Source: Streptomyces griseochromogenes (GTDB lineage Bacteria; Actinomycetota; Actinomycetes; Streptomycetales; Streptomycetaceae). From it: a stretch of 64,000 bases of DNA. Numbering within the stretch: position 1 is the first letter of the stretch; each line of letters opens with the position of its first letter. The position numbers were made by a program, and so were the translations under genes. Positions 34,888 to 44,776 of the stretch are shown in pieces. The notes under the pieces were generated by a model. The model ran no database searches. It was not told the DNA's origin and saw only the letters and a list, made by a program, of their open reading frames with translations. The stretch covers positions 9,672,001 to 9,736,000 of the forward strand of contig NZ_CP016279.1 of the NCBI RefSeq assembly GCF_001542625.1, read 5' to 3'.

Positions 34888-35230
34888 GTTGTGGTGCGCC
34901 TTTCTCCATGCCGACCCGGGCCTTTCGTCGGCCTCGGATCGGGTTTCGATCCCCCCGGATTGATGGAGCTGGGCGGGTTTCGCGTGCCCGCCCGTGCCTG
35001 GCCGGCGGTCGCCGGCTCGGTGGCGCACCCGGCCGAACATGGGTGGTGTTTGGCCGGGCGGTCGTGAAGATTTATCACGGCCGCAATATTGATCACAGGG
35101 GTGTGTTGTGACGCACAGCACAGGGAAAAGCGGACAAAGAGCGCTCGAATGCTACATACCAGGCCGCAACGGTGACGGGATCGTTATCCGGATTTGAGCG
35201 TCCTCTGAGCGAACACGGAATCCTGACAGA
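34888..35230. other. 343 bp intergenic region, promoter side of the permease
   Basis: It lies between the permease start (34887) and the stop of the DUF2017 gene (35231), both on the minus strand. No gene was seen. The stretch 35065-35100 is unusually AT-rich for this genome (GATTTATCACGGCCGCAATA then TTGATCACAG) and probably holds the permease promoter or an operator. Nothing further is recognised. Confidence 0.6.
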
Positions 35231-35836
35231 TCAGGGCATAAGTGTGGCCACGAGTGTCTCCTGGAGGCCACCGAGCCACAGATAGGCCATCACCATCGGC
35301 TTGCGCGGGTCCTCGTCCGGGAGCCGGTAGAGCAGATCGGTGTCGTCCTCGTCGACGATCTCCAGCCGGGCACCGATCGCCAGACGCAGATCATTGAGGG
35401 CACTGAGCCAGCATCGCGACTCCTCCGGGGACAGCTTGAGCACCGCCCCGCCCTCGTCCAGCGGCGACAGCGCGTCCAGCGTGCGGACCACCGCGAGGGC
35501 GTTGTCCCGCTTGCCGGCCCTGAGGTCGTTCTCGGTGTACCGGCGGAACTCGGCGGAGTGCGCCTTGCACTCCTCGGCCTCGGCCGGGGAGGAGGGCGCC
35601 GTCTCCGGATCGCTGTAGGCGTCCGGGAAGAGCCTTCTGAGCACCGGGTCGGCGGGCGGCTCGCTCGGGCCCTCGGCGAACAGCTCCGCGAGCGGGTCCG
35701 CGGAGGCGTCCTCGGCGGGGCCGGGGCCGATCAGCTCGAGGAGCTGCACGGCCAGCGACCGGATGATGGAGATCTCGACCTCGTCGAGCGCGACGGCGGC
35801 GCCGCCGCCGGGGATCGGTTCGAAGTGTCCGGGCAT
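35231..35836 (-). CDS. DUF2017 family protein
   Basis: A 201-residue acidic protein (MPGHFEPIPGGGAAVALDEV, start at ATG 35836). The helical body includes RRLFPDAYSDPE and FRRYTENDLRAGKRDNALAV, characteristic of DUF2017, and the end reads WLGGLQETLVATLMP. The family is restricted to actinobacteria, has no known biochemistry and is regularly found directly downstream of clpS, as here (13 bp gap). A role in proteolysis or its regulation is inference from that linkage. Confidence 0.88.
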   Translation of the reverse strand: MPGHFEPIPGGGAAVALDEVEISIIRSLAVQLLELIGPGPAEDASADPLAELFAEGPSEPPADPVLRRLFPDAYSDPETAPSSPAEAEECKAHSAEFRRYTENDLRAGKRDNALAVVRTLDALSPLDEGGAVLKLSPEESRCWLSALNDLRLAIGARLEIVDEDDTDLLYRLPDEDPRKPMVMAYLWLGGLQETLVATLMP

Positions 35837-35849
35837 CGAAATGGGTTCG

Positions 35850-36167
35850 CTACTTCCGGTCCTGCTGAAGGGTGGCCCACAGACCGTAGCCGTGCATCGC
35901 CTGCACGTCGCGCTCCATCTCCTCGCGAGAACCGCTGGAGACGACCGCCCGGCCCTTGTGGTGAACGTCGAGCATGAGCTTGGTGGCCTTGTCCTTGGGG
36001 TAGCCGAAGTACGCCTGGAAGACATAGGTCACATAGCTCATGAGGTTGACCGGGTCGTTGTGGACGATCGTGACCCAGGGGACGTCGGGCTCGGGTACGG
36101 CGAAGACCTCCTCCGCCGACTCGGTGCGTTCGATCTCTACGGGCGCGGGTGACGTCACACAGCCCAT
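35850..36167 (-). CDS. clpS: ClpS adaptor of the ClpAP/ClpCP protease
   Basis: A 105-residue N-degron adaptor. The core [16 protein letters not shown] with the adjacent DPVN carries the substrate-binding pocket residues, followed by [20 protein letters not shown] (Clp N-domain binding). ATG 36167 is given; GTG 36158 is an alternative ([14 protein letters not shown]) and a longer ATG lies at 36194, none with a strong ribosome site. ClpS delivers proteins with destabilising N-terminal residues. Transcribed with the DUF2017 gene; divergent from pncB. Confidence 0.92.
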   Translation of the reverse strand: MGCVTSPAPVEIERTESAEEVFAVPEPDVPWVTIVHNDPVNLMSYVTYVFQAYFGYPKDKATKLMLDVHHKGRAVVSSGSREEMERDVQAMHGYGLWATLQQDRK

Positions 36168-36223
36168 GCTGCCACGCGCTCGACAAATCGTCACACTGAC
36201 GAAATGGGGGTACGATGCTTGCC

Positions 36224-37570
36224 ATGAACACAGCGGACCTTGGGCTGCCGGTGGACGTCCCCTCGACGGCGCTCTTCACGGACCAGTACGAGTTGACGAT
36301 GCTGCAGGCCGCGCTGAAGGCCGGTACGGCCGATCGGCGCAGCGTGTTCGAGGTCTTCACCCGGCGGCTGCCCGACGGGCGGCGCTACGGCGTGGTGGGG
36401 GGCACCGGGCGTGTCCTGGACGCGGTCGAGAACTTCCGCTTCGACGAGGGCGTCCTCGACTTCCTGCGCGATCGGAAGATCGTGGACGAGCAGACCCTGA
36501 AGTGGCTCGCCGACTACCGCTTCAGCGGTGACATCTGGGGCTACCCCGAGGGCGAGGTCTACTTCCCGGGCTCGCCGATCATGCGGGTCGAGGGCAGCTT
36601 CGCCGAGTGCGTGCTCCTGGAGACGGTGATCCTGTCCATCCTCAACCACGACTCGGCGATCGCGGCGGCCGCCTCCCGGATGGCCTCCGCCGCCGGTGAC
36701 CGGCCCCTGATCGAGATGGGCGCCCGCCGCACCCACGAGCTGGCCGCCGTGGCCGCGTCCCGGGCCGCGTACGTCGGTGGCTTCGCGAGCACCTCCGACC
36801 TCGCGGCCGGCTTCCGCTACGGCATCCCGACCGTCGGCACCTCGGCGCACGCCTTCACCCTGCTGCACGACCGCGAGCGGGACGCCTTCGAGGCCCAGGT
36901 GGCCTCGCTGGGCAGGAACACGACCCTCCTGGTGGACACGTACGACGTCGCCGAGGCGGTCCGTACGGCGGTGGAGGTGGCCGGGCCCGAGCTGGGCGCG
37001 GTGCGCATCGACTCGGGCGATCTGCTCCTGGTGGCCCACCGGGTCCGTCAGCAACTGGACGAGCTGGGCGCCACGGCCACGAAGATCGTGGTCACCTCCG
37101 ACCTGGACGAGTACGCCATCGCCTCGCTCGCGGCGGCGCCCGTGGACGCGTACGGCGTCGGCACCCAGCTGGTGACCGGGTCCGGCCATCCGACCTGCTC
37201 CATGGTCTACAAGCTGGTCGCCCGGGCCGAGTCCGCCGATCCGGCGGCGCCGCTGGTGCCGGTCGCGAAGAAGTCCACCGGGGGCAAGACCTCCATCGGC
37301 GGGCGCAAGTGGGCGGCGCGGCGGCCGGACGAGCGGGGGGTGGCCGAGGCCGAGGTGATCGGCACGGGGCCGGTGCCGGCCGGGCTGGCCGACCGGCAGC
37401 TGCTGGTGGAACTGGTCAAGGGCGGTGACGTCGTCGCGCGCGAGCCGCTCGACGCGGCCCGCGCGCGGCACATCGCGGCCCGCGCCGATCTGCCGCTGTC
37501 CGCGACACAGCTCTCGCGGGGGGAACCCGTCCTTCCGACGGAGTACCTCCAGGGGCGCTCGGAGAGCTAG
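36224..37570 (+). CDS. pncB: Nicotinate phosphoribosyltransferase
   Basis: A 448-residue enzyme of NAD salvage that couples nicotinate and PRPP. It begins [20 protein letters not shown] (a second ATG three codons upstream at 36215 is possible). [20 protein letters not shown] and the [20 protein letters not shown] block are classic family motifs, as is [24 protein letters not shown] [14 protein letters not shown] with the phosphoribosyl site and VRIDSGDL. It is followed by a nicotinamidase gene (97 bp gap), giving the two consecutive salvage steps nicotinamide to nicotinate to NaMN. Confidence 0.95.
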   Translation: MNTADLGLPVDVPSTALFTDQYELTMLQAALKAGTADRRSVFEVFTRRLPDGRRYGVVGGTGRVLDAVENFRFDEGVLDFLRDRKIVDEQTLKWLADYRFSGDIWGYPEGEVYFPGSPIMRVEGSFAECVLLETVILSILNHDSAIAAAASRMASAAGDRPLIEMGARRTHELAAVAASRAAYVGGFASTSDLAAGFRYGIPTVGTSAHAFTLLHDRERDAFEAQVASLGRNTTLLVDTYDVAEAVRTAVEVAGPELGAVRIDSGDLLLVAHRVRQQLDELGATATKIVVTSDLDEYAIASLAAAPVDAYGVGTQLVTGSGHPTCSMVYKLVARAESADPAAPLVPVAKKSTGGKTSIGGRKWAARRPDERGVAEAEVIGTGPVPAGLADRQLLVELVKGGDVVAREPLDAARARHIAARADLPLSATQLSRGEPVLPTEYLQGRSES

Positions 37571-37667
37571 AGCGCGCCCCCTGTCCGCCCCCTTCCGAGC
37601 CCCCTCCCGGACGGGCCCCAAACTCTCTAGGCTCAGTTACTTAACCCACAGCCGAAGGACACCCACC

Positions 37668-38261
37668 ATGCGCCGCGCCTTGATCGTCGTAGACGTGCAG
37701 AACGACTTCTGCGAGGGGGGCAGCCTCGCGGTGGCCGGGGGTGCGGATGTCGCCGCCGCGATCACCGAGCTGATCGGCCAGGCGGCGGGGACGGGATACC
37801 GCCACGTGGTCGCCACCCGCGACCACCACATCGCGCCCGGCGGCCACTTCGCGGACAACCCCGACTTCGTCCGCTCCTGGCCCGCGCACTGCGTCGCGGG
37901 CACGGAGGGGGTGGGCTTCCACCCGAACTTCGCGCCCGCCGTCGCCTCCGGGGCGGTGGACGCGGTGTTCGACAAGGGGGCCTACTCGGCGGCGTACAGC
38001 GGCTTCGAGGGCGCCGACGAGAACGGGGTGGCCCTGGCCGAGTGGCTGCGCTCCCGCCACATCGACGAGGTCGACGTGGTCGGCATAGCCACGGACCACT
38101 GCGTACGCGCCACCGCGCTGGACGCCGCCCGGGAGGGCTTCCGCACCCAGGTGCTCCTGGACCTGACCGCGGGGGTCGCCCCGGAGTCCACCGAACGGGC
38201 TCTGGAGGAGCTGCGCGCGGCAGGCGTGGAACTGACCGGCAAGCCGGTGGTCAGCGGCTAG
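37668..38261 (+). CDS. pncA: Nicotinamidase (isochorismatase fold)
   Basis: A 197-residue cysteine hydrolase that converts nicotinamide to nicotinate. ATG 37668 gives MRRALIVVDVQNDFCEGGSL: D9 is the catalytic Asp, and metal ligands follow in DHHIAPGGHF (Asp, His, His). The nucleophile is the Cys of GIATDHCVRATALDA and the cis-peptide is VVGIA. Sequence motifs distinguish PncA from general isochorismatases. It works with the upstream pncB. Confidence 0.92.
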   Translation: MRRALIVVDVQNDFCEGGSLAVAGGADVAAAITELIGQAAGTGYRHVVATRDHHIAPGGHFADNPDFVRSWPAHCVAGTEGVGFHPNFAPAVASGAVDAVFDKGAYSAAYSGFEGADENGVALAEWLRSRHIDEVDVVGIATDHCVRATALDAAREGFRTQVLLDLTAGVAPESTERALEELRAAGVELTGKPVVSG

Positions 38262-38349
38262 CCGACCCACCACCAGGGCTTAGGGCAGGTCCGGCACCAC
38301 CGGTCCGCGCCGCAGCGGCTGATCGCCGTCGCGGCGGAGGAGGGTGCCC

Positions 38350-38685
38350 TCAGCTCTGCTGCACCACCGCCGACCTGCGGAGCAGTGCTCGGATCGGGTG
38401 CCAGAGCTCTATCACGGTGACACCGTTGTCGGGTGCCGTGCGCCATATGAGGCCGTCGGGGTGGTGCAGGACCGCCGTGATCTCGTCCGGGGTCGGAGGC
38501 GCCGCGTTCCCCCGGAGGTAGATCGCGCGCAGGCCCAGGTTGCGCAGGCGGGTGAGGGCCCGGGCGCGGTTCTGGGCGTGGACCAGCACCCGTACCCCGG
38601 TCGAGCCGTCGGCGGCGGGGCTGGGCAGGTTCAGAGCCACCACCACTCTGCCGTTCGGCAGTTTGCAGAAACCTCCTGCGGCCAT
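38350..38685 (-). CDS. Conserved hypothetical protein
   Basis: A 111-residue protein starting MAAGGFCKLPNGRVVVALNL, with no signal peptide, membrane segment or recognised motif. The middle has a basic region (AQNRARALTRLRNLGLRAIY) and the end TVIELWHPIRALLRRS. Base composition is normal for the genome. It lies between the convergent pncA and the M6 protease terminator. I do not recognise the family; similar small proteins occur in Streptomyces. Confidence 0.7.
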   Translation of the reverse strand: MAAGGFCKLPNGRVVVALNLPSPAADGSTGVRVLVHAQNRARALTRLRNLGLRAIYLRGNAAPPTPDEITAVLHHPDGLIWRTAPDNGVTVIELWHPIRALLRRSAVVQQS

Positions 38686-38746
38686 GCGGTCACATCCCCG
38701 TTTCGGTCGGTGTCAATAAGCGGACCACAGGACGCACCTAAACACG

Positions 38747-38780
38747 ATCGGCGGCGACCCGCCAGGGGGTCACCGCCGAT
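38747..38780 (-). terminator. Hairpin terminator after the M6 protease
   Basis: Arms 38747-38760 and 38767-38780 pair 13 of 14 positions (one C:A mismatch). It lies 27 bp beyond the stop of the minus-strand M6 protease gene. Confidence 0.75.
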
Positions 38781-38806
38781 ACGCTTCTGACCTGCGAAAA
38801 TGTCCG

Positions 38807-41155
38807 CTACTTCACCGCGGGGCCGACTTCCAGCTCGATCGTCGAGCCATCCTTGGCCTGCTTGGTGATCTTGATCTTCGTGTTGGTGTCAGTGATCTTG
38901 ACGCCACCGGTCGGGTTCGAGGTGTCGTAGTAGGAGCTGGCGCGGTCGTCGAAGACCGGCACCCCCTTCTGCGACTTGAACGTGGTCGCCTGGTCCGCCT
39001 TGTGCAGCGTGATCGCGTCCGTGGCGTCCAGGCTGAACGGCGAGTCGAAGGCCTGGATCCGGTTGCGCAGCAGCGTGCCGTCGGAGTACTTCAGCGCCTT
39101 CCAGTGGGCGTCCACCGGAAGGATCAGGCCGGTGCCCGGGTGGTCCTTGGTGTTGTTGTCCGCCTGGGAGGTGTCCCACTTCCAGATCAGCAGGCCGTTC
39201 TGGTACGGGTAGTGCTCCACCCAGCCGGGACGCGACGAGAAGCCGAAGTTGTACGGGCCGGCCTTCAAGGTCTTGTCGTACGACGCGTACTGGCGGTTCT
39301 CGGCGAGGTAGTACTGCTTGTAGTCCTTGGTGAAGGACGCGCCGATGCGGGAGAACCCGGTGGCGCTCCAACCGGCGTCCGCCGTCTCGGCGTTGTCGGA
39401 GAACAGCGCCGCGCCGTCCGCGGTGACCGCGATCTCGTCGGCCGCGAAGCCCTTCTGCGCCACACCGCCGTCGGTCTCGTAGCGGAAACGGACCTCGATC
39501 TTCTTGCCCGCGTAGGCGTCCAGCGGGTACGACAGCTTCTTGTAACCGTCGACCGTGCCGGTCAGGGTCGGCTTGCCGGAGCCGTCGCGCGGGATGGCCT
39601 GACCGTCCACCGTGCCGTCCAGGGCGGTCCAGTTGGCGCCGCCGTCGGTCGACACCTCGGTGTAGAGGAAGTCGTAGCCGTTCTCGATGTCGTACCAGCC
39701 GTCGAGGGTGAGCGCGGCCGACGTCTTGCCGGTGAGGTCCACCGAACGGGTCAGGGTGTTCTTGAGGTTGTCACCGCTGCCGCTCCACCACTGGGCCGAG
39801 CCCTGCGCCGGGGTGACGATCTCCGTCTTGACCGCCTTGTCGGGCAGCGAGACCACCAGCGCCTGGCGGTACTTGGTGTTGTACTCGGCGAGGCCCAGCT
39901 TGTGCCAGGAGGAGACGCCGGCCTTGGCGGAGTCGTAGTTCAGCCAGCCCAGCTGCAGCTTGTCCCAGGCGTTCATGTCGCCGGGCAGGTTGCCGATGGA
40001 CTCCTTGCCCGTGCCGAGCCAGGAGCCGGAGGACATCAGCGTCCAGAAGCCGGTGGAGTTGTCGCCGCCGTTGGTGTCGTACTCGTCCGGCAGGCCCAGG
40101 TCGTGGCCGTACTCGTGGGCGAAGACGCCGAGGCCGCCGTTCTCCGGCTGGATGGTGTAGTCGCCGACCCAGATGCCGGTGTCGCCGATCTGCGCGCCGC
40201 CGAGCTTGTTGTTCTGGGGGCCGGTGACGCCCTTGTCGGTGCCGAAGGCGTACCAGCGGTGCGCCCAGATCGCGTCCTTGCCCTGGACACCGCCGCCCGC
40301 GGACTCGTCCTCACCGGCGTGCACGAGCTGGAAGTGGTCGATGTAGCCGTCGGGCTCGTTGAAGTTGCCGTCGCCGTCGTAGTCGTAGCGGTCCCACTGG
40401 TCGTACTTGGCCAGGTCCGCCTTGATCGCGGCGTCGGACTTGCCGGCCTTCTTCTGGTCGGCGACCCAGGCGTTGACACCGTCGCTGACGGCGTTCCACA
40501 CGCTCGGGCAGTTGGTCTGACCGCAGGCGTTGTTGCCGTAACGGGCCTCGTTGTAGGGGACCTTGACCCAGTCCGAGACCTCGCCGTCGACCGAGTAGCG
40601 GCCCGAGGACTGCTTCTCGTAGTACTTCTTCAGCGACTCGGTCTTCTTGCCGGTGCCGAAGTAGAGGTCCTGGTAGTGCTTCTGGTTGTAGTCCTTCTGC
40701 CAGGCCGTCGAGTTGTCCTTCGTGCGGTCCGGCGCGGCGATCTTGTTGTGCAGCGGTCCGGGGGTACCGCCGTACTTGGGGTCCGCCTGGTCCCCGAACT
40801 CCACCAGGATGGTGAAGATCTTGTCGGTCTTCTCGCGGCCCAGCTCGACGTACTTGCTGTCGCCCTTCTTGCTCTTGAGCTGGACGACCTTCGAGCCGTT
40901 GCGCTCCTTGGCCTTGACCTTGCCCGATATGAGCTGGTTCAGGGCCTCCTGGCGCTGGGCCTTCTGGGTCTTGCTCATGGGGCCGTCGAGGTCGTGCGCC
41001 TGCTGCTTCACCGGGGCCGGGTCGTGCCGGTTCGCGGCGGCGGACCGGGCCGTGGTGCTCGCCTCGGCGACGGCGAAGGTCGCGAAGCCGGCGGAGGCCG
41101 CGGCGAGCGCCACGCCGATGGCCGCGGCTCTGAACGTCCAGGGTCTGCTGGTCAC
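38807..41155 (-). CDS. Secreted M6 family metalloprotease (immune inhibitor A type)
   Basis: A 782-residue exported protease. The signal peptide (TFRAAAIGVALAAASAGFATFAVA) ends near residue 31. A pro-region with many Lys, Gln and Glu residues follows. The Zn motif is HEYGHDLGLPDEYD (about 345), the extended HExxHxxGxxxE-like form of M6 proteases. C-terminal regions include beta-sandwich modules (YDIENGYDFLYTEVSTDGGA; FSSRPGWVEHYPYQNGLLIW). Homologues cleave extracellular and antibacterial proteins in Bacillus. A 358 bp gap lies upstream with AT-rich promoter-like DNA. Confidence 0.92.
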   Translation of the reverse strand: MTSRPWTFRAAAIGVALAAASAGFATFAVAEASTTARSAAANRHDPAPVKQQAHDLDGPMSKTQKAQRQEALNQLISGKVKAKERNGSKVVQLKSKKGDSKYVELGREKTDKIFTILVEFGDQADPKYGGTPGPLHNKIAAPDRTKDNSTAWQKDYNQKHYQDLYFGTGKKTESLKKYYEKQSSGRYSVDGEVSDWVKVPYNEARYGNNACGQTNCPSVWNAVSDGVNAWVADQKKAGKSDAAIKADLAKYDQWDRYDYDGDGNFNEPDGYIDHFQLVHAGEDESAGGGVQGKDAIWAHRWYAFGTDKGVTGPQNNKLGGAQIGDTGIWVGDYTIQPENGGLGVFAHEYGHDLGLPDEYDTNGGDNSTGFWTLMSSGSWLGTGKESIGNLPGDMNAWDKLQLGWLNYDSAKAGVSSWHKLGLAEYNTKYRQALVVSLPDKAVKTEIVTPAQGSAQWWSGSGDNLKNTLTRSVDLTGKTSAALTLDGWYDIENGYDFLYTEVSTDGGANWTALDGTVDGQAIPRDGSGKPTLTGTVDGYKKLSYPLDAYAGKKIEVRFRYETDGGVAQKGFAADEIAVTADGAALFSDNAETADAGWSATGFSRIGASFTKDYKQYYLAENRQYASYDKTLKAGPYNFGFSSRPGWVEHYPYQNGLLIWKWDTSQADNNTKDHPGTGLILPVDAHWKALKYSDGTLLRNRIQAFDSPFSLDATDAITLHKADQATTFKSQKGVPVFDDRASSYYDTSNPTGGVKITDTNTKIKITKQAKDGSTIELEVGPAVK

Positions 41156-41513
41156 TTGAGTTCCTCCCCCGCGCCGCGCACACGGACAGGGGGGTCCTGG
41201 TCATGGAAGGGTCCGTGCGCGCACGATCAACGCGTGTAATCAAGTGACGACATTTGACTAGAGGTTTAGAAGAAAAGACAGACCTTGACTTGAGTAGAAC
41301 AAGTGCACTATGCGGAGACGGCGTTCGCTTTACGAACGGCTGAACATGTCGGTCAACGGCGCGTCGCCCCGTCCACTGGCCGGACGCCATGACTCCGTGC
41401 GCCCCCTGTGCACCGGCACCGTGGGTTAGGTCACGCTTACCCGGCGTCCCATTCGGGCATGCACGCGAATAGAGTCGAAGGCGCCCCCATCATCTTCCGA
41501 GGACACGATTGCC
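41156..41513. other. 358 bp intergenic region, divergent promoters
   Basis: It lies between the M6 protease start (-) and a small membrane protein (+). No gene was seen. An AT-rich patch at 41240-41315 (CATTTGACTAGAGGTTTAGA, then GACTTGAGTAGAACAAG) is typical of promoter and operator DNA in this GC-rich background. Confidence 0.6.
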
Positions 41514-41756
41514 ATGCCTCGTCCGACTGCCGCACAGCTCGCCTACGGTTCCTGCACCGTGATCTTCTCGACGCTCGCCATGCTGCTGCTGTCCCAGACG
41601 AGTTCGGGCCTCGGGATCACCGTCATCGCGCTGGCCGCGCTGGCCCTGGGGCTGCTCGTGGCCATGACGGTGCCCTTGCCGAAGCCGCGTACGGTCGCTT
41701 CGCCGGCCGCGACCGCGCCCGAACCCGAGGAGGAGCCGGTGACCACCGCGCTCTGA
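41514..41756 (+). CDS. Small two-helix membrane protein
   Basis: An 80-residue protein (MPRPTAAQLAYGSCTVIFST) with hydrophobic helices at about 11-27 and 33-53 and a Pro/Glu-rich acidic tail (ATAPEPEEEPVTTAL). No family recognised. It is preceded by GAGGACACG. It lies next to the converging RDD gene. Probably an actinobacterial small membrane protein of unknown function. Confidence 0.7.
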   Translation: MPRPTAAQLAYGSCTVIFSTLAMLLLSQTSSGLGITVIALAALALGLLVAMTVPLPKPRTVASPAATAPEPEEEPVTTAL

Positions 41757-41832
41757 CCGGCCCCGCACGTGAGCGGCGGGCCCGTGGCTGTTCCCACGGA
41801 CCCGCCGCTTTCGTATGGGCAGCCATAGCAGG

Positions 41833-42549
41833 TCAACCGACTTCGACCACCACCGTCTTGGCGGCCTTGTCGTGCAGGCCCTGTTTGTACGGCTTGTCGA
41901 AGTAGCTCCAGCCGCCCGCGATCGCGATCCAGAAGCAGGAGCAGCAGAACAGGGCCGGGAGCCAGAGCACCAACGCACGCATCAGAGCGGTCTGGGTCGA
42001 CGGCGTGGAACCGTCGGCGAGGTCGGCGACTCTCATGCCCAGCCACTTCTTGCCCAGGGTCTGCCCCCACTTGGCGGTCATGAAGGTGTCGTAGCCGACA
42101 TAGAGCACGATGCCGATCACCGCCTCCGCGAACACCTTGCTGGTCTCGATCGCGTCGCTGTTCACCGTGAGCCCGAAGGGCAGATTGACCAGCACGGCGA
42201 CGATGGTGACAAGGATGATGTCGATGATCCGCGCCAGCGTCCGCTTGCCGCTGTCGGCGAGCGGGGGCATACCGGCGAGCGGGTCGGCCGGGTAGCCGGG
42301 GGCGCCGCCGTAAGGGCCGCCCCCGTACGGTTCGCCGCCGTAGGGCGGGGGCTGCTGGCCGCCCCAGGGCGGGAGCGGCTGTTCGCCTCCTGGGGGCGGG
42401 GGCGGACCGCTGGGCGGCGGGGGCTGCTGGGCACCGCCGGACGGGGTGTCGTACGGCGAGCCCGCCCCCTGGTCCGACGGGGGCCGTTTCTTGAACGGGT
42501 CGTCCTCGGGGGGCTGCTCTCCGGAGCCGGGGGGCGGTTCGCTGCTCAT
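41833..42549 (-). CDS. RDD family membrane protein, Pro-rich N-terminus
   Basis: A 238-residue protein. Residues 1-90 are Pro/Gly/Gln/Tyr-rich and disordered (QQPPPPSGPPPPPGGEQPLP; PPYGGEPYGGGPYGG). Residues 98-238 are the RDD domain: KRTLARIIDIILVTIVAVLV, where the Arg, Asp, Asp pattern is visible, then KWGQTLGKKWLGMRVADLADG and HDKAAKTVVVEV at the end. RDD proteins are membrane proteins of uncertain role, some tied to Na+/H+ exchange. The next gene upstream is a paralogue. Confidence 0.88.
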   Translation of the reverse strand: MSSEPPPGSGEQPPEDDPFKKRPPSDQGAGSPYDTPSGGAQQPPPPSGPPPPPGGEQPLPPWGGQQPPPYGGEPYGGGPYGGAPGYPADPLAGMPPLADSGKRTLARIIDIILVTIVAVLVNLPFGLTVNSDAIETSKVFAEAVIGIVLYVGYDTFMTAKWGQTLGKKWLGMRVADLADGSTPSTQTALMRALVLWLPALFCCSCFWIAIAGGWSYFDKPYKQGLHDKAAKTVVVEVG

Positions 42550-42623
42550 GGCCCGAGTGGACCGCGAACACCCCGGCTCCGCATCCGGCGGGCGGCCGTA
42601 CGGGGGTAGGGCGCCCCGCCCGA

Positions 42624-44051
42624 TCAGTCCGCGACGAAGGTGTGGGCCGCCTTGTCGTGCCAGCACTGGTGCCAGGGCCGGTCGAACAGACACCACAGCA
42701 CGCCGAGGATCCCGATGCCGAGCAGGCCGGGGACGCTGTAGACGAGCCAGCGGCGCAGGGCCGCGCCGAACGTCGGGGGCTCGTGCGCCTCGATGTCCCG
42801 GACCTCGAGACCGCACAGCTTCTTGCCGAGGGTGCGGCCCCACTTGGCGGTGGGCAGCACCTCGTAGAGCACGCCGAAGACGAGGAGCGCGGCGAGGACG
42901 ACGCCGAGCGCGGTGCCGGTCGTGCCGTCGAGCAGCCAGACGGTGACGGTACGGCCGGACAGCTTGGCCTCGTCGATCTTGTGCTGGATGTGGTCGGCCA
43001 CCTGGGCGCCGAACGGGACCGCCGCGGCGGCGGTGACGGCGCCGAGGACCAGGTTGTCGATCAGGCGGGCGGCGAGGCGCTTGCCGAGGCCGGCCGGGCG
43101 GGCGGCGGCCTGGCGGCGGGCCGCCGCCTGGAACGGGTCCTCCACCGGCGGCTTCCACGGCGCCACGGGCTGCTCGTCCCCGCCTCCGGCCAGCTGGTGC
43201 ACCTGCTGCGCCCAGGAGGCTTGGCCGCCGCCGGGGCCCGCGGTCATGGGGGTGGCGGGGGCCACGACCTGCTGCGGACCGCCCTGCTGGGGCACGGACT
43301 GCTGCGGCACGGACTGCTGTGGGCCGGGCTGCTGGGGCCCTGCCTGCTGCGGTACCGAGGGGGCCATCGATGCCTGCGGTGTCTGGGGTGCCTGCGCTGC
43401 CGCGGCCCGGGCGGCGGCGGCCTTCCCGGCGCCGAAGCCGGGGCCCGTGGCCGGGGCGGACTGTGCCGGGGGTGCCCCGACCGGTCCCTGCACGCCGGGT
43501 CCTGCGGCACCCGGGCCGCCGGCCCCGACCGGTCCCTGTGCCCCGAAGCCGGGCGTGCCGGAGGACGCGGGGCCGACGGCTCCCGGCTGCGGGCCCTGGC
43601 CCGGCGCCGGGCGGAACATCATCGTGCCGTCGTCGGTGACCGCGGCGGGACCGGGGACCGGGCGGCGGAAGATGAACGTCCCGCCGGAGTCGGGGGTGTC
43701 GTCCTCGGCCGGCGGGACCGGTGCCGTGCCGTCGGCGTGGCCGGCCGGCCGGGACGGGTTGTCGGCGGGGATCCTCGGGTCGGTGCCCCAGGCGGCCTTC
43801 CGCTCCTGGCCGGAGGGCCCCGGCTGCGGGTCCTCGTCGAAGAAGTGCGGGCCCGTCTCCTCGACGGACGGGGCCGCCGGGCGGACGCCGGGCGGCGGAG
43901 CGAGCGGTTCGCCGTCCTTGGGCGCCGGCCGGCTGGTGCCCGGCACCCAGGAGGCGCCGTTCCAGTACCGGACGTAGCCGGGGATGGACGGGTCCGGGTA
44001 GTAGCCCTCGCGGGGCCTGTCGTCACCGGGGGCCGGGGTTGGGGCGCTCAT
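42624..44051 (-). CDS. RDD family membrane protein with DUF2510 and disordered linker
   Basis: A 475-residue protein. Residues 14-36 form the small DUF2510 motif (REGYYPDPSIPGYVRYWNGA). A long disordered stretch rich in Pro, Gly, Ala and Gln follows to about 330, including repeated QQSVPQQ and PQQPGPQQ units. The C-terminal 140 residues are the RDD domain (GLGKRLAARLIDNLVLGAVT, TAKWGRTLGKKLCGLEVRDI, WHDKAAHTFVAD). Membrane helices fall only in that part. It has the same architecture as the next gene downstream, likely a duplication with divergence of the N-terminus. Confidence 0.88.
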   Translation of the reverse strand: MSAPTPAPGDDRPREGYYPDPSIPGYVRYWNGASWVPGTSRPAPKDGEPLAPPPGVRPAAPSVEETGPHFFDEDPQPGPSGQERKAAWGTDPRIPADNPSRPAGHADGTAPVPPAEDDTPDSGGTFIFRRPVPGPAAVTDDGTMMFRPAPGQGPQPGAVGPASSGTPGFGAQGPVGAGGPGAAGPGVQGPVGAPPAQSAPATGPGFGAGKAAAARAAAAQAPQTPQASMAPSVPQQAGPQQPGPQQSVPQQSVPQQGGPQQVVAPATPMTAGPGGGQASWAQQVHQLAGGGDEQPVAPWKPPVEDPFQAAARRQAAARPAGLGKRLAARLIDNLVLGAVTAAAAVPFGAQVADHIQHKIDEAKLSGRTVTVWLLDGTTGTALGVVLAALLVFGVLYEVLPTAKWGRTLGKKLCGLEVRDIEAHEPPTFGAALRRWLVYSVPGLLGIGILGVLWCLFDRPWHQCWHDKAAHTFVAD

Positions 44052-44776
44052 GTCCGTCTGCCCGTATCTGCTCGGGGGTGGGTTGGGGGCCTCCACATCT
44101 ATCAGACCGCTCCCAGGGTTGTTGGCCGGTGTCGGCCAACTCGCCATGAACCGGATGTGCGGTCCGGTGGCCCGGCCTGGCCGGTGCCGGCTCCCATGGT
44201 GTCCCGTCCGGTGGTGCGGACCTCGGAAAAGCCCGGATTATCCGCCGCGATCCCCGCGCGGCCGGGGACCGCTCGGGTCGAGCGGGACGGTGTGGGGTTC
44301 GCCGGTCGGACGGCCCTGCGCATCGCGTATGAAGACGGGGTACGAAGGCCGGGACGTGGACGGTGTCCGGACACGACCGGCCGTGGCTCCGGGCGCGGAC
44401 GATGTCGTAGCACACGGCGGCGCACCGCCCGGTGCACGGTGACCGGGTCGGGCCGCTCCGGCGCCGCATCCGGGGCACGCCGCCTGTCGCGCTCGCGTGC
44501 CACCGCCTCAGCCTCCTAGCCGCTACCCGTCCAGCACCACCGCCGATCATGCGTTCATCCGCCCGCTCGGTCTCAGGAATCGGCTTCGTTCACCCGCACG
44601 AGTGACATGCCGGCCGCCTGCGTCCTTTGACCCGGAGTCTTATGGCTCAGCCGACAGGGCTCGTCCGAAGCCCGAGAAGAAATTTCCCGGAACCCGCGTA
44701 ATGCCGGCGCCCCCGCCCCCTCTCCCCTGTGCATGGGCCCGGTCCGAGCGGCCCCGGAGGAGAGGAAACGCAGGTC
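44052..44776. other. 725 bp without a convincing gene
   Basis: It lies between the divergent RDD gene (start 44051, -) and the SsgA-family gene (start 44777, +). Open frames on both strands exist because of high GC, but all are Arg/Pro/Ala-rich with no protein-like features. The last 100 bp probably hold the promoter of the SsgA-family gene; GGAGGAGAGG is at 44756-44765. Nothing else recognised. Confidence 0.6.

Noticed and set aside
44023..44550. Minus-strand open frame of 175 codons upstream of the SsgA-like gene
   Set aside because: Arg/Pro-rich composition typical of a non-coding frame in GC-rich DNA; no motif, and it overlaps the start region of the RDD gene.
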